Assembly: GCA_013316045.1 (NCBI GenBank)
Contig: WSNJ01000003.1
Coordinates: forward strand, 1 to 42,350
Source: Clostridia bacterium
GTDB taxonomy: Bacteria; Bacillota; Clostridia; Christensenellales; Pumilibacteraceae
Length of the DNA stretch: 42,350 bases
Direction of reading: 5' to 3'
Both the position numbers and the translations under genes were made by a program. Below the pieces are notes generated by a model. That model searched no databases, was not told the DNA's origin, and was given only the letters and a program-made list of their open reading frames with translations. Positions 33,733 through 40,873 of the stretch are shown piece after piece; the first letter of the stretch is position 1, and each line of letters begins with the position of its first letter.

Positions 33733-35319
33733 ATGAACACTTACGGAATCGAAAAGTACGACATCGTTAAGCCCAAGAACGTTTACCGCAATCTTTCCCC
33801 TGCGGTTCTCACGGAAATGGCGCTTAAAACCGAAGATTGCCGCCTTATGGATAAGGGCGCGTTGCTTGTTAACACGGGCGCGTACACGGGCAGAAGCCCC
33901 AACGACAAATTTACGGTATACGAAAGTTCTTCTTGCAACGACATCAACTGGGGCAAAGAGAACAAAAAGCTGACGGAAGAACAATTCGCGTCTGTTTACA
34001 AGAAGATAACGAAGTACCTTTCGGGTAAAGACGTATACGTGTTCGACGGATTTGCGGGCGCGGACGAGAAGTACAGACTCAATATAAGAGTTATCAACGA
34101 ATACGCTTCGCAGAACCTTTTTATGCACGATATGCTTATCCGTCCCACGAAAGACGAGCTTGCAAAATTCTCGGAAGACTTTACTATCATTTGCGCGCCC
34201 GGACTTAAACTCGACGCCGCAAAAGAAGGCATAAATTCCGAAGCCGCAATTTTGGTAAACTTCGGTAAGAAAATGGTTCTTATCGCAGGCTCCAAGTACA
34301 GCGGCGAAATGAAGAAGTCCGTATTCTCGGTTATGAACTACGTTTTGCCGAAGAAAGGCGTTCTCGGAATGCACTGCTCGGCTAATATGGCTCTCGACGG
34401 AAGCGGCGACACCGCGCTCTTCTTCGGACTTTCCGGAACGGGTAAAACCACGCTTTCGGCAGACCCGAACCGCGGTCTTATCGGCGACGACGAGCACGGT
34501 TGGTCCGACGACGGTATTTTCAATATCGAAGGCGGATGCTACGCTAAGTGTATAGACCTTACCGAAGAAAAAGAACCCGACATTTACAGAGCTATCCGCC
34601 ACGGCGCGGTAGTCGAGAACGTTGTGGTAGACACCGAAACGGGCGCGCCCGACTATTCCGACAACTCGCTTACCGAAAATACGCGCGTAGCTTATCCCGT
34701 TCATTTTATCGACAACGCGGTTATTCCCGGAGTAGGCGGACATCCCAAGACCGTTATTTTCCTTACCGCCGACGCAAACGGCGTTTTACCGCCCGTTGCC
34801 AAGCTCACGAAAGAACAGGCAATGTACTATTTCGTTTCGGGTTATACCTCGAAAGTTGCGGGTACGGAACGCGGAATTACCGACCCGGTATCGACTTTCT
34901 CGACTTGCTTCGGTTCACCGTTCCTTCCGCTTAAATCGAGCATCTACGCGGAAATGCTCGGAGAAAAGATTGAAAAGTTCGGTTCGGACGTTTACCTTAT
35001 CAACACGGGTTGGTCGGGCGGACAGTACGGAGTCGGCAAGCGTATGAGCCTTAAAGCTACGCGCGCTATCGTTACGGCTGCTCTCAACGGAGAACTTGCT
35101 AAGGCTAAGTACGAAAAGGACGCTTATTTCGGGCTCGATATTCCCAAAACCTGCCCCGACGTAGACAGCGAAATTCTTAACCCCATCAACACCTGGGCGG
35201 ATAAGAAAGAGTACGACAGACTTGCAAACCGCCTTATCGCGGCATTCGAGGAGAACTTCAAAAAATACGACCATATGCCCGCGGAAATCGTAAACGCAGG
35301 TCCCAAAAGCAAGAAATAA
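33733..35319 (+). CDS. pckA: Phosphoenolpyruvate carboxykinase (ATP)
   Basis: Interconverts oxaloacetate plus ATP and phosphoenolpyruvate plus CO2 (528 residues). In many anaerobes it runs toward oxaloacetate; in others it serves gluconeogenesis. Motifs: TGAYTGRSPNDKF, the PckA-specific MHCSANM, the P-loop FFGLSGTGKTTLSADP, DDEHGWSDDGIFNIEGGCYAK, ARVAYPVHFI-like (here TRVAYPVHFIDN), and INTGWSGGQYGVGKRM. Strong AAGGAG 13 bases before ATG; own promoter and terminator, so monocistronic. Confidence 0.98.
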   Translation: MNTYGIEKYDIVKPKNVYRNLSPAVLTEMALKTEDCRLMDKGALLVNTGAYTGRSPNDKFTVYESSSCNDINWGKENKKLTEEQFASVYKKITKYLSGKDVYVFDGFAGADEKYRLNIRVINEYASQNLFMHDMLIRPTKDELAKFSEDFTIICAPGLKLDAAKEGINSEAAILVNFGKKMVLIAGSKYSGEMKKSVFSVMNYVLPKKGVLGMHCSANMALDGSGDTALFFGLSGTGKTTLSADPNRGLIGDDEHGWSDDGIFNIEGGCYAKCIDLTEEKEPDIYRAIRHGAVVENVVVDTETGAPDYSDNSLTENTRVAYPVHFIDNAVIPGVGGHPKTVIFLTADANGVLPPVAKLTKEQAMYYFVSGYTSKVAGTERGITDPVSTFSTCFGSPFLPLKSSIYAEMLGEKIEKFGSDVYLINTGWSGGQYGVGKRMSLKATRAIVTAALNGELAKAKYEKDAYFGLDIPKTCPDVDSEILNPINTWADKKEYDRLANRLIAAFEENFKKYDHMPAEIVNAGPKSKK

Positions 35320-35377
35320 TTCCGCTCATATAAGGTAAAGAAAATCCTTTGATTATACAGCGGATTCATAGGAAAAA

Positions 35378-35416
35378 CCGTCGCCCGAGCCGTTTGGGCG
35401 GCGGTTTTCCGTTTTT
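35378..35416 (+). terminator. Terminator after pckA
   Basis: CCGTCGCCC (35378-35386) pairs with GGGCGGCGG (35396-35404), one T-G pair, followed by TTTTCCGTTTTT. Confidence 0.85.
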
Positions 35417-35459
35417 ACGAAAATTTTAACGTATTTTTTGAAAAATTGCATTAAAACAG

Positions 35460-35488
35460 TTTACAAAACGCGCATAAATGAATATAAT
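35460..35488 (+). promoter_or_regulatory. Promoter of the acidic zinc-ribbon gene
   Basis: TTTACA (35460-35465), a 17-base spacer and TATAAT (35483-35488), about 40 bases before the GTG start. Confidence 0.7.
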
Positions 35489-35529
35489 ATTTCCGAAATT
35501 AAAGTATAAACCAACGGAGAACGGAAAAC

Positions 35530-36024
35530 GTGAAAAAAGAAGAAAAACAACCCGTATATATTCTTTGTCCCAGATGCGAGCTTAACTATATAAACAAGAA
35601 AGATAAACTCTGTACGGTTTGTAAAGCCGAAATGGGACTTATCGACAAAGATATACTGCTTCCCGACGAAGAAGAAATAGGAGTTGAAAAGCTCTGTCCC
35701 ATTTGCCACGTAAATTATATAGGCGAAGACGAAGAGATTTGTTTTTTGTGCCAGAAAGAGCGCGACGAAAAATCCGAGCATAAGAACGACGATTGGGACT
35801 ACGATTCCGAAACCGACGACGATATTGACGACGACGTTGACGACCTTGACGGAATGGTTCTTTCCGACGAAGATGATATGAGCGAGGAAGAAGAAGAAAA
35901 CGAGTTTGCGGATTCTTATAAAGAACCCGACGACTACAACTACGAAGTAGACGAAGAAGACTTTTTGGGCGGCGACGAAGAAGACGACGATGACGACGAA
36001 GAGAACGTTGACGACGAAGAATAA
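35530..36024 (+). CDS. Acidic protein with two duplicated CxxC zinc-ribbon units
   Basis: Hypothetical protein of 164 residues. Two similar units each hold two CxxC pairs: CPRC (13-16) with CTVC near 28-31, and CPIC near 55-58 with CFLC near 70-73. Between the pairs both units read NYI followed by a charged turn, so this is an internal duplication. From about 80 the protein is extremely acidic, with long runs of aspartate and glutamate to the end. The shape (metal-binding head, disordered polyanionic tail) resembles nucleic-acid mimics or factors binding basic partners, but I recognise no family. GTG start with GGAG upstream; own promoter; lies before veg. Confidence 0.75.
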   Translation: MKKEEKQPVYILCPRCELNYINKKDKLCTVCKAEMGLIDKDILLPDEEEIGVEKLCPICHVNYIGEDEEICFLCQKERDEKSEHKNDDWDYDSETDDDIDDDVDDLDGMVLSDEDDMSEEEEENEFADSYKEPDDYNYEVDEEDFLGGDEEDDDDDEENVDDEE

Positions 36025-36054
36025 TTTATAAAAAGCACGCAAGTATCGAAACGG

Positions 36055-36093
36055 CTCCTTAGGGTTATAATTAAATCCTAAGGAGTATTTTTT
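36055..36093 (+). terminator. Terminator-like hairpin carrying the veg ribosome-binding site
   Basis: CTCCTTAGG (36055-36063) pairs perfectly with CCTAAGGAG (36077-36085), followed by TATTTTTT ending at the base before the veg ATG. The 3' arm contains the Shine-Dalgarno AAGGAG. The 13-base loop contains TATAAT (36066-36071), a possible minus-10 for transcripts that would lack the 5' arm. Confidence 0.75.
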
Positions 36094-36333
36094 ATGAGAA
36101 AAAGTTCGATGAGCATAGACGAAGTAAAAAGTTATATAGGGTCGCTGAAAGGGCGTGCGCTTAAAATAAGCGTGAATAAGGGCAGAAAGCGTATTGTCCG
36201 CTACGACGGCAGTATAGAAGAAGTTTACCCGTCCGTGTTCACGCTTAAAATTCACGGGGATAAAAACGTGAATAAGCTGTCGTGTTCGTATTCGGACGTG
36301 GTGTGCGGGGATATTAAGCTCGACTGCGTATAG
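36094..36333 (+). CDS. veg: Veg family protein
   Basis: Small protein of 79 residues. It matches Veg across its length: start SSMSIDEVKSYIGSLKGRALKI, central NKGRKRIVRYDGSIEEVYPSVFTLKI, and end VNKLSCSYSDVVCGDIKLDC. In Bacillus subtilis Veg is strongly expressed and influences biofilm formation and spore outgrowth; the molecular role is unsettled. AAGGAG eight bases before ATG is buried in a hairpin. Synteny with sipL, ispE and spoIIR supports the assignment. Confidence 0.93.
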   Translation: MRKSSMSIDEVKSYIGSLKGRALKISVNKGRKRIVRYDGSIEEVYPSVFTLKIHGDKNVNKLSCSYSDVVCGDIKLDCV

Positions 36334-36859
36334 CGGCTCGACTGCGTATAACGGCACGGATGCGAGCTACGAGCGGCAAGGTCGGCTCGGTCATTTATCG
36401 GGAAATAAACTCCCGTCGCCGACCTGCCGCCTGTTGCCCGCCTGCGCACCGCTCTCCGCAGTCGAGCTATAAGCTTTTATGTCATTTCGAGCGGAGTGCC
36501 GCAAGGCACGCAGTCGAGAAATCTATAAGAAAGAAAAGATTTCTCCGTGCGCGACTTTGTCGCTTAGTCGAAATACTCGCCGTTGGCTCGTGGCTCGGCT
36601 AAGGACAAGAGAACGCAAAGCCCTGTGGTGTCATTTCGACCGAAGTGAGCGGTAGCGAACGGAGTGGAGAAATCTATAAGAAAGGAGAGTTTTATTTGAA
36701 AAGATTTCTCGGCTACGCTCGAAATGACAAACAAGGGAAGTCGCTTAGTCGAAATACTCGCCGTCGTCTCGGTCCTTAGTCGAGCAAAGCGAATGCTGCG
36801 GAGCGAAACGAAGTATTTATCGGAAAATAAATCTTATAAAAAAATCCTGAAAAATAATT
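36334..36859. repeat. Repeat mosaic between veg and the sipL-like gene
   Basis: Holds a family A element (about 36349-36440): GCGGCAAGGTCGGC (36373-36386) pairs with GCCGACCTGCCGC (36418-36430) leaving one bulged A. It also holds two family B elements, 36480 to about 36576 (right end decayed) and 36629-36729 with perfect TGTCATTTCGA / TCGAAATGACA ends. Short open frames are repeat-derived. A sigma-E-type promoter follows. Confidence 0.8.
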
Positions 36860-36889
36860 GTCATATTCGGGGCACGTCCGCTATACAAT
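36860..36889 (+). promoter_or_regulatory. Sigma-E-type promoter of the sipL-like gene
   Basis: GTCATATT (36860-36867) and TATACAAT (36882-36889), 14 bases apart, fit the Bacillus sigma-E elements (minus-35 like GTCATATT, minus-10 like CATACA-T). This would restrict expression to the mother cell, as expected for a SipL-like spore coat protein. Confidence 0.65.
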
Positions 36890-36950
36890 ATAGTGTTGCG
36901 GGCAGACAACCCGTGCAGGGAAGGGACAAATTATTTTTTAGGAGGCTCTT

Positions 36951-38465
36951 ATGGCTTTTGAACCTGTATTTGAAATGACCAAGCCTGAAAGTTTAAGACG
37001 ACTTTGCTCGTCGCAGGCGGTGGTCGAGGCAAAACTTTTGCCGTCGTCGGGGGCGACGATTGCGCGGGTGCTGTCGATTGCGACGGATTGCACCGTGTCG
37101 CCGAGCGAAGTGTTTGCGGGCGAAGCGCGCTACAACGGCAGAGTGTGTTTTAAGGTGGTGTTTGCCGATTCCGAAGGCGGCAATCACAGTATGGACTACA
37201 ACGCCGATTTTACGGATAAACTGAGTTGCGAGCAAATCGTTGCGGGAATACGTCCCGTTATAAGCGCGAGCATACTCGACACCGACGTAGTGGGCGTGGA
37301 CGAGCGCGAAATCAAGCTCGCTTGCGTTGTGGAAGTAAATCTCGACGCTGTTATGGGTAACGGCGTTAATCTGCTTACGGGCGGCGGAGAGAACATTTAC
37401 ACGCACGACGACAAAATCGAATACACGCGGCTTGTGTGCGACGGTACCGACAGCTTTGCGGTTTCGGACAGTATGACCGACGTAAAGTGCAAAGACATTC
37501 TGCTCGCAGAGCCGAGAATAATTCTTTCTTCCGTCCGCGCCGGACTTGACAGCGTTGTGGTGGACGGAAAAATAATATGCGACCTGTGTTGCGAAGGCGA
37601 CGACGGACTTATTATGAGTTACCGTCAGACGACGGGCTTTATGCAGGAAATTTCCTGTTCGGGAGTCCGCGACGACAATTTCGCTATCGGCAGAGCTTCG
37701 CTTACGACGTATAAAGCCGTTCTCGAAACGAGCGGCGAGCAATCCGCGATAACGTTCGATTACGGCGTTTCGGTAAGCGTTCAGGCGTTTGCCGACGAAT
37801 CCGTAAACGCAATCGTAGACGCGTTCAGCGTTCAGAACGAACTGCTTACCGCGGGCGAGTCGTTTGCCGTTTACCGCAACAGACTTTTCCAGACTTTTTC
37901 CGACAGGGTGGACGGCTCGGTAACTCTCGACATAAATATGCCGATAGCCGACAATGTTCTCGCCGTTACGGGGTCGAAACTCAACGTAGCCAACGCCACT
38001 GCGTCGGACGGAAAAATCACGTTCGAGGGCGTTGCGTCGTGCAACGTTATATATTACAGCGCGGAAGCCGATACGAACAGCTCGGTTGCGGTAGAACTTC
38101 CGTTCTCGTTCTCCACGACGGCAAAGGTCGGAGAAGGCGACGAGATTACGGCGAACGGCACGATAACCTCGGTAGTGGCTAAAATCCGCCGCGGCAACGA
38201 AATCGACATAAAAGCCGAGATAGAAATAGAAACGCTCGCAACTTCCGTCGACACCGAATACGTTATTACCGAACTCAAACTCGGCGAAGAAAGAGCGCTG
38301 CCCACGAGCGCGTTCAGTATTCATATAGCGCGCGGCGGCGAAACTCTCTGGGACGTCGCAAAATCGCTCGGAACTACGCCCGAACTCGTTCTCACGCAAA
38401 ATCCGTCGCTCTCTTTACCGCTGTGCGGCGGCGAAAGAGTAATCGCTTACAGGAATTTGAAGTAA
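36951..38465 (+). CDS. sipL: SipL-like spore coat assembly protein (DUF3794 repeats and LysM)
   Basis: Protein of 504 residues. Most of it is made of beta-rich DUF3794-type repeats (about 1-150, 160-300, 310-440). The C-terminus is a LysM domain of about 45 residues with the IHIARGGETLWDVAKSLGTTPELVL sequence split over 451-476 and ending near ERVIAY. This is the layout of SipL, which in Clostridioides difficile holds SpoIVA on the forespore surface through its LysM domain. Strong AGGAGG before ATG. A sigma-E-like promoter and the order veg - this gene - ispE - spoIIR support a sporulation role. No signal peptide, consistent with action in the mother-cell cytoplasm. Confidence 0.82.
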   Translation: MAFEPVFEMTKPESLRRLCSSQAVVEAKLLPSSGATIARVLSIATDCTVSPSEVFAGEARYNGRVCFKVVFADSEGGNHSMDYNADFTDKLSCEQIVAGIRPVISASILDTDVVGVDEREIKLACVVEVNLDAVMGNGVNLLTGGGENIYTHDDKIEYTRLVCDGTDSFAVSDSMTDVKCKDILLAEPRIILSSVRAGLDSVVVDGKIICDLCCEGDDGLIMSYRQTTGFMQEISCSGVRDDNFAIGRASLTTYKAVLETSGEQSAITFDYGVSVSVQAFADESVNAIVDAFSVQNELLTAGESFAVYRNRLFQTFSDRVDGSVTLDINMPIADNVLAVTGSKLNVANATASDGKITFEGVASCNVIYYSAEADTNSSVAVELPFSFSTTAKVGEGDEITANGTITSVVAKIRRGNEIDIKAEIEIETLATSVDTEYVITELKLGEERALPTSAFSIHIARGGETLWDVAKSLGTTPELVLTQNPSLSLPLCGGERVIAYRNLK

Positions 38466-38469
38466 TTGC

Positions 38470-38498
38470 TTTACTTAAACTGCTTGCTGTGATATAAT
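38470..38498 (+). promoter_or_regulatory. Promoter of ispE, leaderless geometry
   Basis: TTTACT (38470-38475), a 17-base spacer and extended TGA-TATAAT (TATAAT at 38493-38498), followed by TAACCA and the ATG. The six-base distance puts the transcription start at the ATG. Confidence 0.8.
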
Positions 38499-38504
38499 TA
38501 ACCA

Positions 38505-39389
38505 ATGGATAGACAGAAGATAAGTGTAAAGATTGCCGCAAAGGTCAATTTGTCCCTTAACGTCTTAGGTTTGTACGAGAAGATGCACTCCTTGGATTCG
38601 GTGGTGGCGTCTACTGACATTGCAGACGTTATCACCGTAGCCAAGCGACGGGACGACGATATAAATATAAAGTTCTCTTGCGGGAACGTGTTCGGCGCGG
38701 ATAATTCGGTTACCCGTGCCGTTAACGTTATGCGCGGCGCTTTCGGCGAAGTCGGCGGACTCGATATATTCGTGGAAAAAAACATACCCGTGGCGTCGGG
38801 TTTGGGCGGTTCTTCCGCAGACGCGGCGGGCGTTATACGCGCAATCGACTATCTTTACGGTTTGGGCAGGTGTAATTACAACGAGTACCGCACGGCGCTG
38901 AAAGTAGGGTCGGACGTTCCGTTTATGCTGTACGGCGGTTTTGCGCGTTTATTCGATTTGGGCGCGAAAGTAATGTCGTTTGAATCTACTACCGAGCTTA
39001 ATTTCGTTGTGGCGAAAGGGCAGAGCGGAGTTCTTACGGCGAGCGCTTACAAGGAGTTCGACGCGCTTCATCCCGACGGAATGAGCGTTTGCTCGGATAA
39101 TGCTATGCTTGTCGAAGCCCTTAAATGCGGCGACGTCGAAACCGTTATCGCGCTTACGGACAACGCTTTGACGGAAGCGTCCTGCAAACTGAATCCCGAA
39201 ATTCTGACTACTCTATCCGCTCTCGACGCGCTCGGAGCAAAACGGAGCATAATGTCGGGGAGCGGCTCGGCGTGCATAGGCTTTTTCGACGATTACGACG
39301 GGGCTTTCCGCGCGGCAGGCAAAATGAGAGCGCAGGGCTTTACCGCCGCTCCGCACGTAACTCTTAAAGAAGGCATTCGATTTTTTTAA
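38505..39389 (+). CDS. ispE: 4-diphosphocytidyl-2-C-methyl-D-erythritol kinase
   Basis: GHMP kinase of the non-mevalonate isoprenoid pathway (294 residues). Motifs: substrate-binding AAKVNLSLNVLG near 12-23, ATP-binding PVASGLGGSSADAAG (about 92-106), VPFMLYGGFAR, and the C-terminal IMSGSGSACIGFF loop. The start is set by the ATG six bases after TATAAT; no ribosome-binding site is present, so a leaderless transcript is likely. IspE sits between sporulation genes, as in other Clostridia, where the neighbourhood is conserved although the enzyme is housekeeping. Confidence 0.96.
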   Translation: MDRQKISVKIAAKVNLSLNVLGLYEKMHSLDSVVASTDIADVITVAKRRDDDINIKFSCGNVFGADNSVTRAVNVMRGAFGEVGGLDIFVEKNIPVASGLGGSSADAAGVIRAIDYLYGLGRCNYNEYRTALKVGSDVPFMLYGGFARLFDLGAKVMSFESTTELNFVVAKGQSGVLTASAYKEFDALHPDGMSVCSDNAMLVEALKCGDVETVIALTDNALTEASCKLNPEILTTLSALDALGAKRSIMSGSGSACIGFFDDYDGAFRAAGKMRAQGFTAAPHVTLKEGIRFF

Positions 39390-39395
39390 TTAAGA

Positions 39396-39424
39396 GTATA
39401 TATTTTATATAATCGTCCATAATC
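39396..39424 (+). promoter_or_regulatory. Possible sigma-F/G-type promoter of spoIIR
   Basis: GTATA (39396-39400), 17 bases, then CATAATC (39418-39424), similar to forespore sigma-G/F elements (GYATR and CATNNTA). A start about seven bases downstream would fall inside the 5' arm of the adjoining hairpin. A TATAAT (39408-39413) overlaps and is the sigma-A alternative. Confidence 0.35.
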
Positions 39425-39458
39425 TCCGTACCTGAACTTATCGGTACGGAGATTTTTT
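39424..39458 (+). terminator. Terminator hairpin carrying the spoIIR ribosome-binding site
   Basis: CTCCGTACC (39424-39432) pairs perfectly with GGTACGGAG (39443-39451), then A and six T residues reach directly to the spoIIR ATG at 39459. The ribosome-binding ACGGAG lies in the 3' arm. It ends ispE transcripts and, if transcribed whole, hides the spoIIR start. Confidence 0.8.
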
Positions 39459-39992
39459 ATGAAAAAGAAAAAAATTATTGCTTTAATAACGATTATTTTT
39501 ACGTTTGCGTCTATATTTTGCGGTTGCGTAGGCAATACTACAAAGGACGAGCCTAAGCTGATTCGTATTCATATACGCGCCGACAGCAACGAAGAAAAGG
39601 CGCAGGCGGTAAAACTTAAAGTGCGCGACAAGGTATCGGAGTATCTTGAAAGCGAGCTTGACGGCGTAAACGATTTTGAAACGGCTTATAAACTGCTCGA
39701 AACGAAACTTAAAAAACTCAAAGAGATTTCGGACGGAGTTTTAGAAGAAAACGGTTTTTCTTACAAAAGCAACGTTCGGCTCAATAACGAGTTTTTTCCG
39801 ACGCGAAGCTACGAAAACGTAGTCGTGGAAAGCGGTTACTACGACGCGCTTATAATAGAACTCGGGTCGGGCAAAGGCGATAATTGGTGGTGTGTAATCT
39901 ATCCGCCGCTGTGCTATCTTGAAGCAAAGGGAAGCGGGCGGGTGGAATACAAATCGTATATCGCCGAACTGTTTGAAAAGTATTTTAAGTAA
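39459..39992 (+). CDS. spoIIR: Stage II sporulation protein R
   Basis: Secreted forespore signal that activates SpoIIGA and thus pro-sigma-E in the mother cell (177 residues). An N-terminal export helix (MKKKK then hydrophobic to about 22) ends in IFCGC, so the cysteine at 23 may be lipidated. The SpoIIR core begins with the diagnostic LIRIHIRADSNEEKAQAVK and continues to NWWCVIYPPLCYLEA near the C-terminus. In Bacillus it is made under sigma-F. Its ribosome-binding site is buried in a terminator hairpin. Eighteen bases before sleB, so probably co-transcribed with it. Confidence 0.94.
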   Translation: MKKKKIIALITIIFTFASIFCGCVGNTTKDEPKLIRIHIRADSNEEKAQAVKLKVRDKVSEYLESELDGVNDFETAYKLLETKLKKLKEISDGVLEENGFSYKSNVRLNNEFFPTRSYENVVVESGYYDALIIELGSGKGDNWWCVIYPPLCYLEAKGSGRVEYKSYIAELFEKYFK

Positions 39993-40009
39993 AAGGGGAA
40001 AGAAAACAA

Positions 40010-40687
40010 ATGAAGAAGAAAAAAATTATTTTGATTGTAACCGCGTTTATTCTTTGCGTCGGCGTTATGCTTACGGCGGGCATTACCGTAGCGAGCGCCA
40101 AGAATATCGTAAAAGGCGATACCGCGGAGAACAACCGCATAGTTCAGCAACGGCTTCTTGACCTTGGCTACTACAAGGGCAAGGTCGACGGTATTTGGGG
40201 ACCCAAGACGCTTGCCGCCGTAAAGAGTTTTCAGAGAGCGAAGGGTCTTGTTCAGGACGGCATTGTCGGAGCAAAGACCGAAAAAGCGCTCGGAATAACG
40301 CTGAGCTCGGGCGGCAGTACGTCAAACTCGAACAGTACGGACGTCAATCTTTTGGCTAAGTGCGTTTACGCCGAAGCGCGCGGAGAACCGTACACGGGAC
40401 AGGTTGCGGTAGCCGCAGTCGTTCTCAACCGCGTGCGTTCGCCGAAGTTCCCGAACACGATTTCGGGCGTTATATATCAACCGTGGGCATTTACCGCCGT
40501 AAACGACGGGCAAATCAACTTAACTCCGAACGACCAAGCGTATAAAGCCGCCCGCGACGCCTTAAACGGCTGGGACCCTACGAACGGCTGTTTATACTAC
40601 TACAATCCCGCAACCGCCACAAGCAAATGGATTTGGTCGTTAAAAGTGGAATTGACTATCGGTCGCCACAGTTTTGCACGCGCTTAG
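40010..40687 (+). CDS. sleB: Spore cortex-lytic enzyme SleB
   Basis: Lytic transglycosylase that breaks muramic-delta-lactam cortex peptidoglycan during germination (225 residues). Signal peptide about 1-30; peptidoglycan-binding domain about 40-95 (QQRLLDLGYYKGKVDGIWGP...VKSFQ); catalytic Hydrolase_2 domain from about 112, with CVYAEARGEPYTGQVAVAAV containing the key glutamate, GVIYQPWAF, NGCLYYYNP and GRHSFA. AAAGGGGAAAG before ATG. Follows spoIIR by 18 bases and precedes its partner ypeB, from which a family A repeat separates it by 186 bases. Confidence 0.96.
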   Translation: MKKKKIILIVTAFILCVGVMLTAGITVASAKNIVKGDTAENNRIVQQRLLDLGYYKGKVDGIWGPKTLAAVKSFQRAKGLVQDGIVGAKTEKALGITLSSGGSTSNSNSTDVNLLAKCVYAEARGEPYTGQVAVAAVVLNRVRSPKFPNTISGVIYQPWAFTAVNDGQINLTPNDQAYKAARDALNGWDPTNGCLYYYNPATATSKWIWSLKVELTIGRHSFARA

Positions 40688-40860
40688 CGGCGGCGTATAC
40701 TGGCGCGCCTTTCCGCTACGTTTGCCACGCAAGCTCAATCGAGTATGTTAAAATACACTCATTCGCTCGCGTGTCAACTGTTGCGAAAATCCGCAACCCG
40801 TCTCCGCCGCCGCAGTACCGGCATTTAAGAGCACCGCTCATAAAAACAATAATTATACAA
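40688..40860. repeat. Family A hairpin repeat between sleB and ypeB
   Basis: Copy at about 40688-40815 opening with GGCGGCGTATACTGGCGCG. TTGCCACGCAAGC (40722-40734) pairs with GCTCGCGTGTCAA (40765-40777) with two mismatches; relative to other copies one G-C pair has become A-T on both arms. Confidence 0.75.
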
Positions 40861-40873
40861 TGGGGAAAAAGAT

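Noticed and set aside
36360-36978. Short open frames between veg and sipL
   Set aside because: They run across family A and B repeats, and one overlaps the sigma-E promoter and sipL start.
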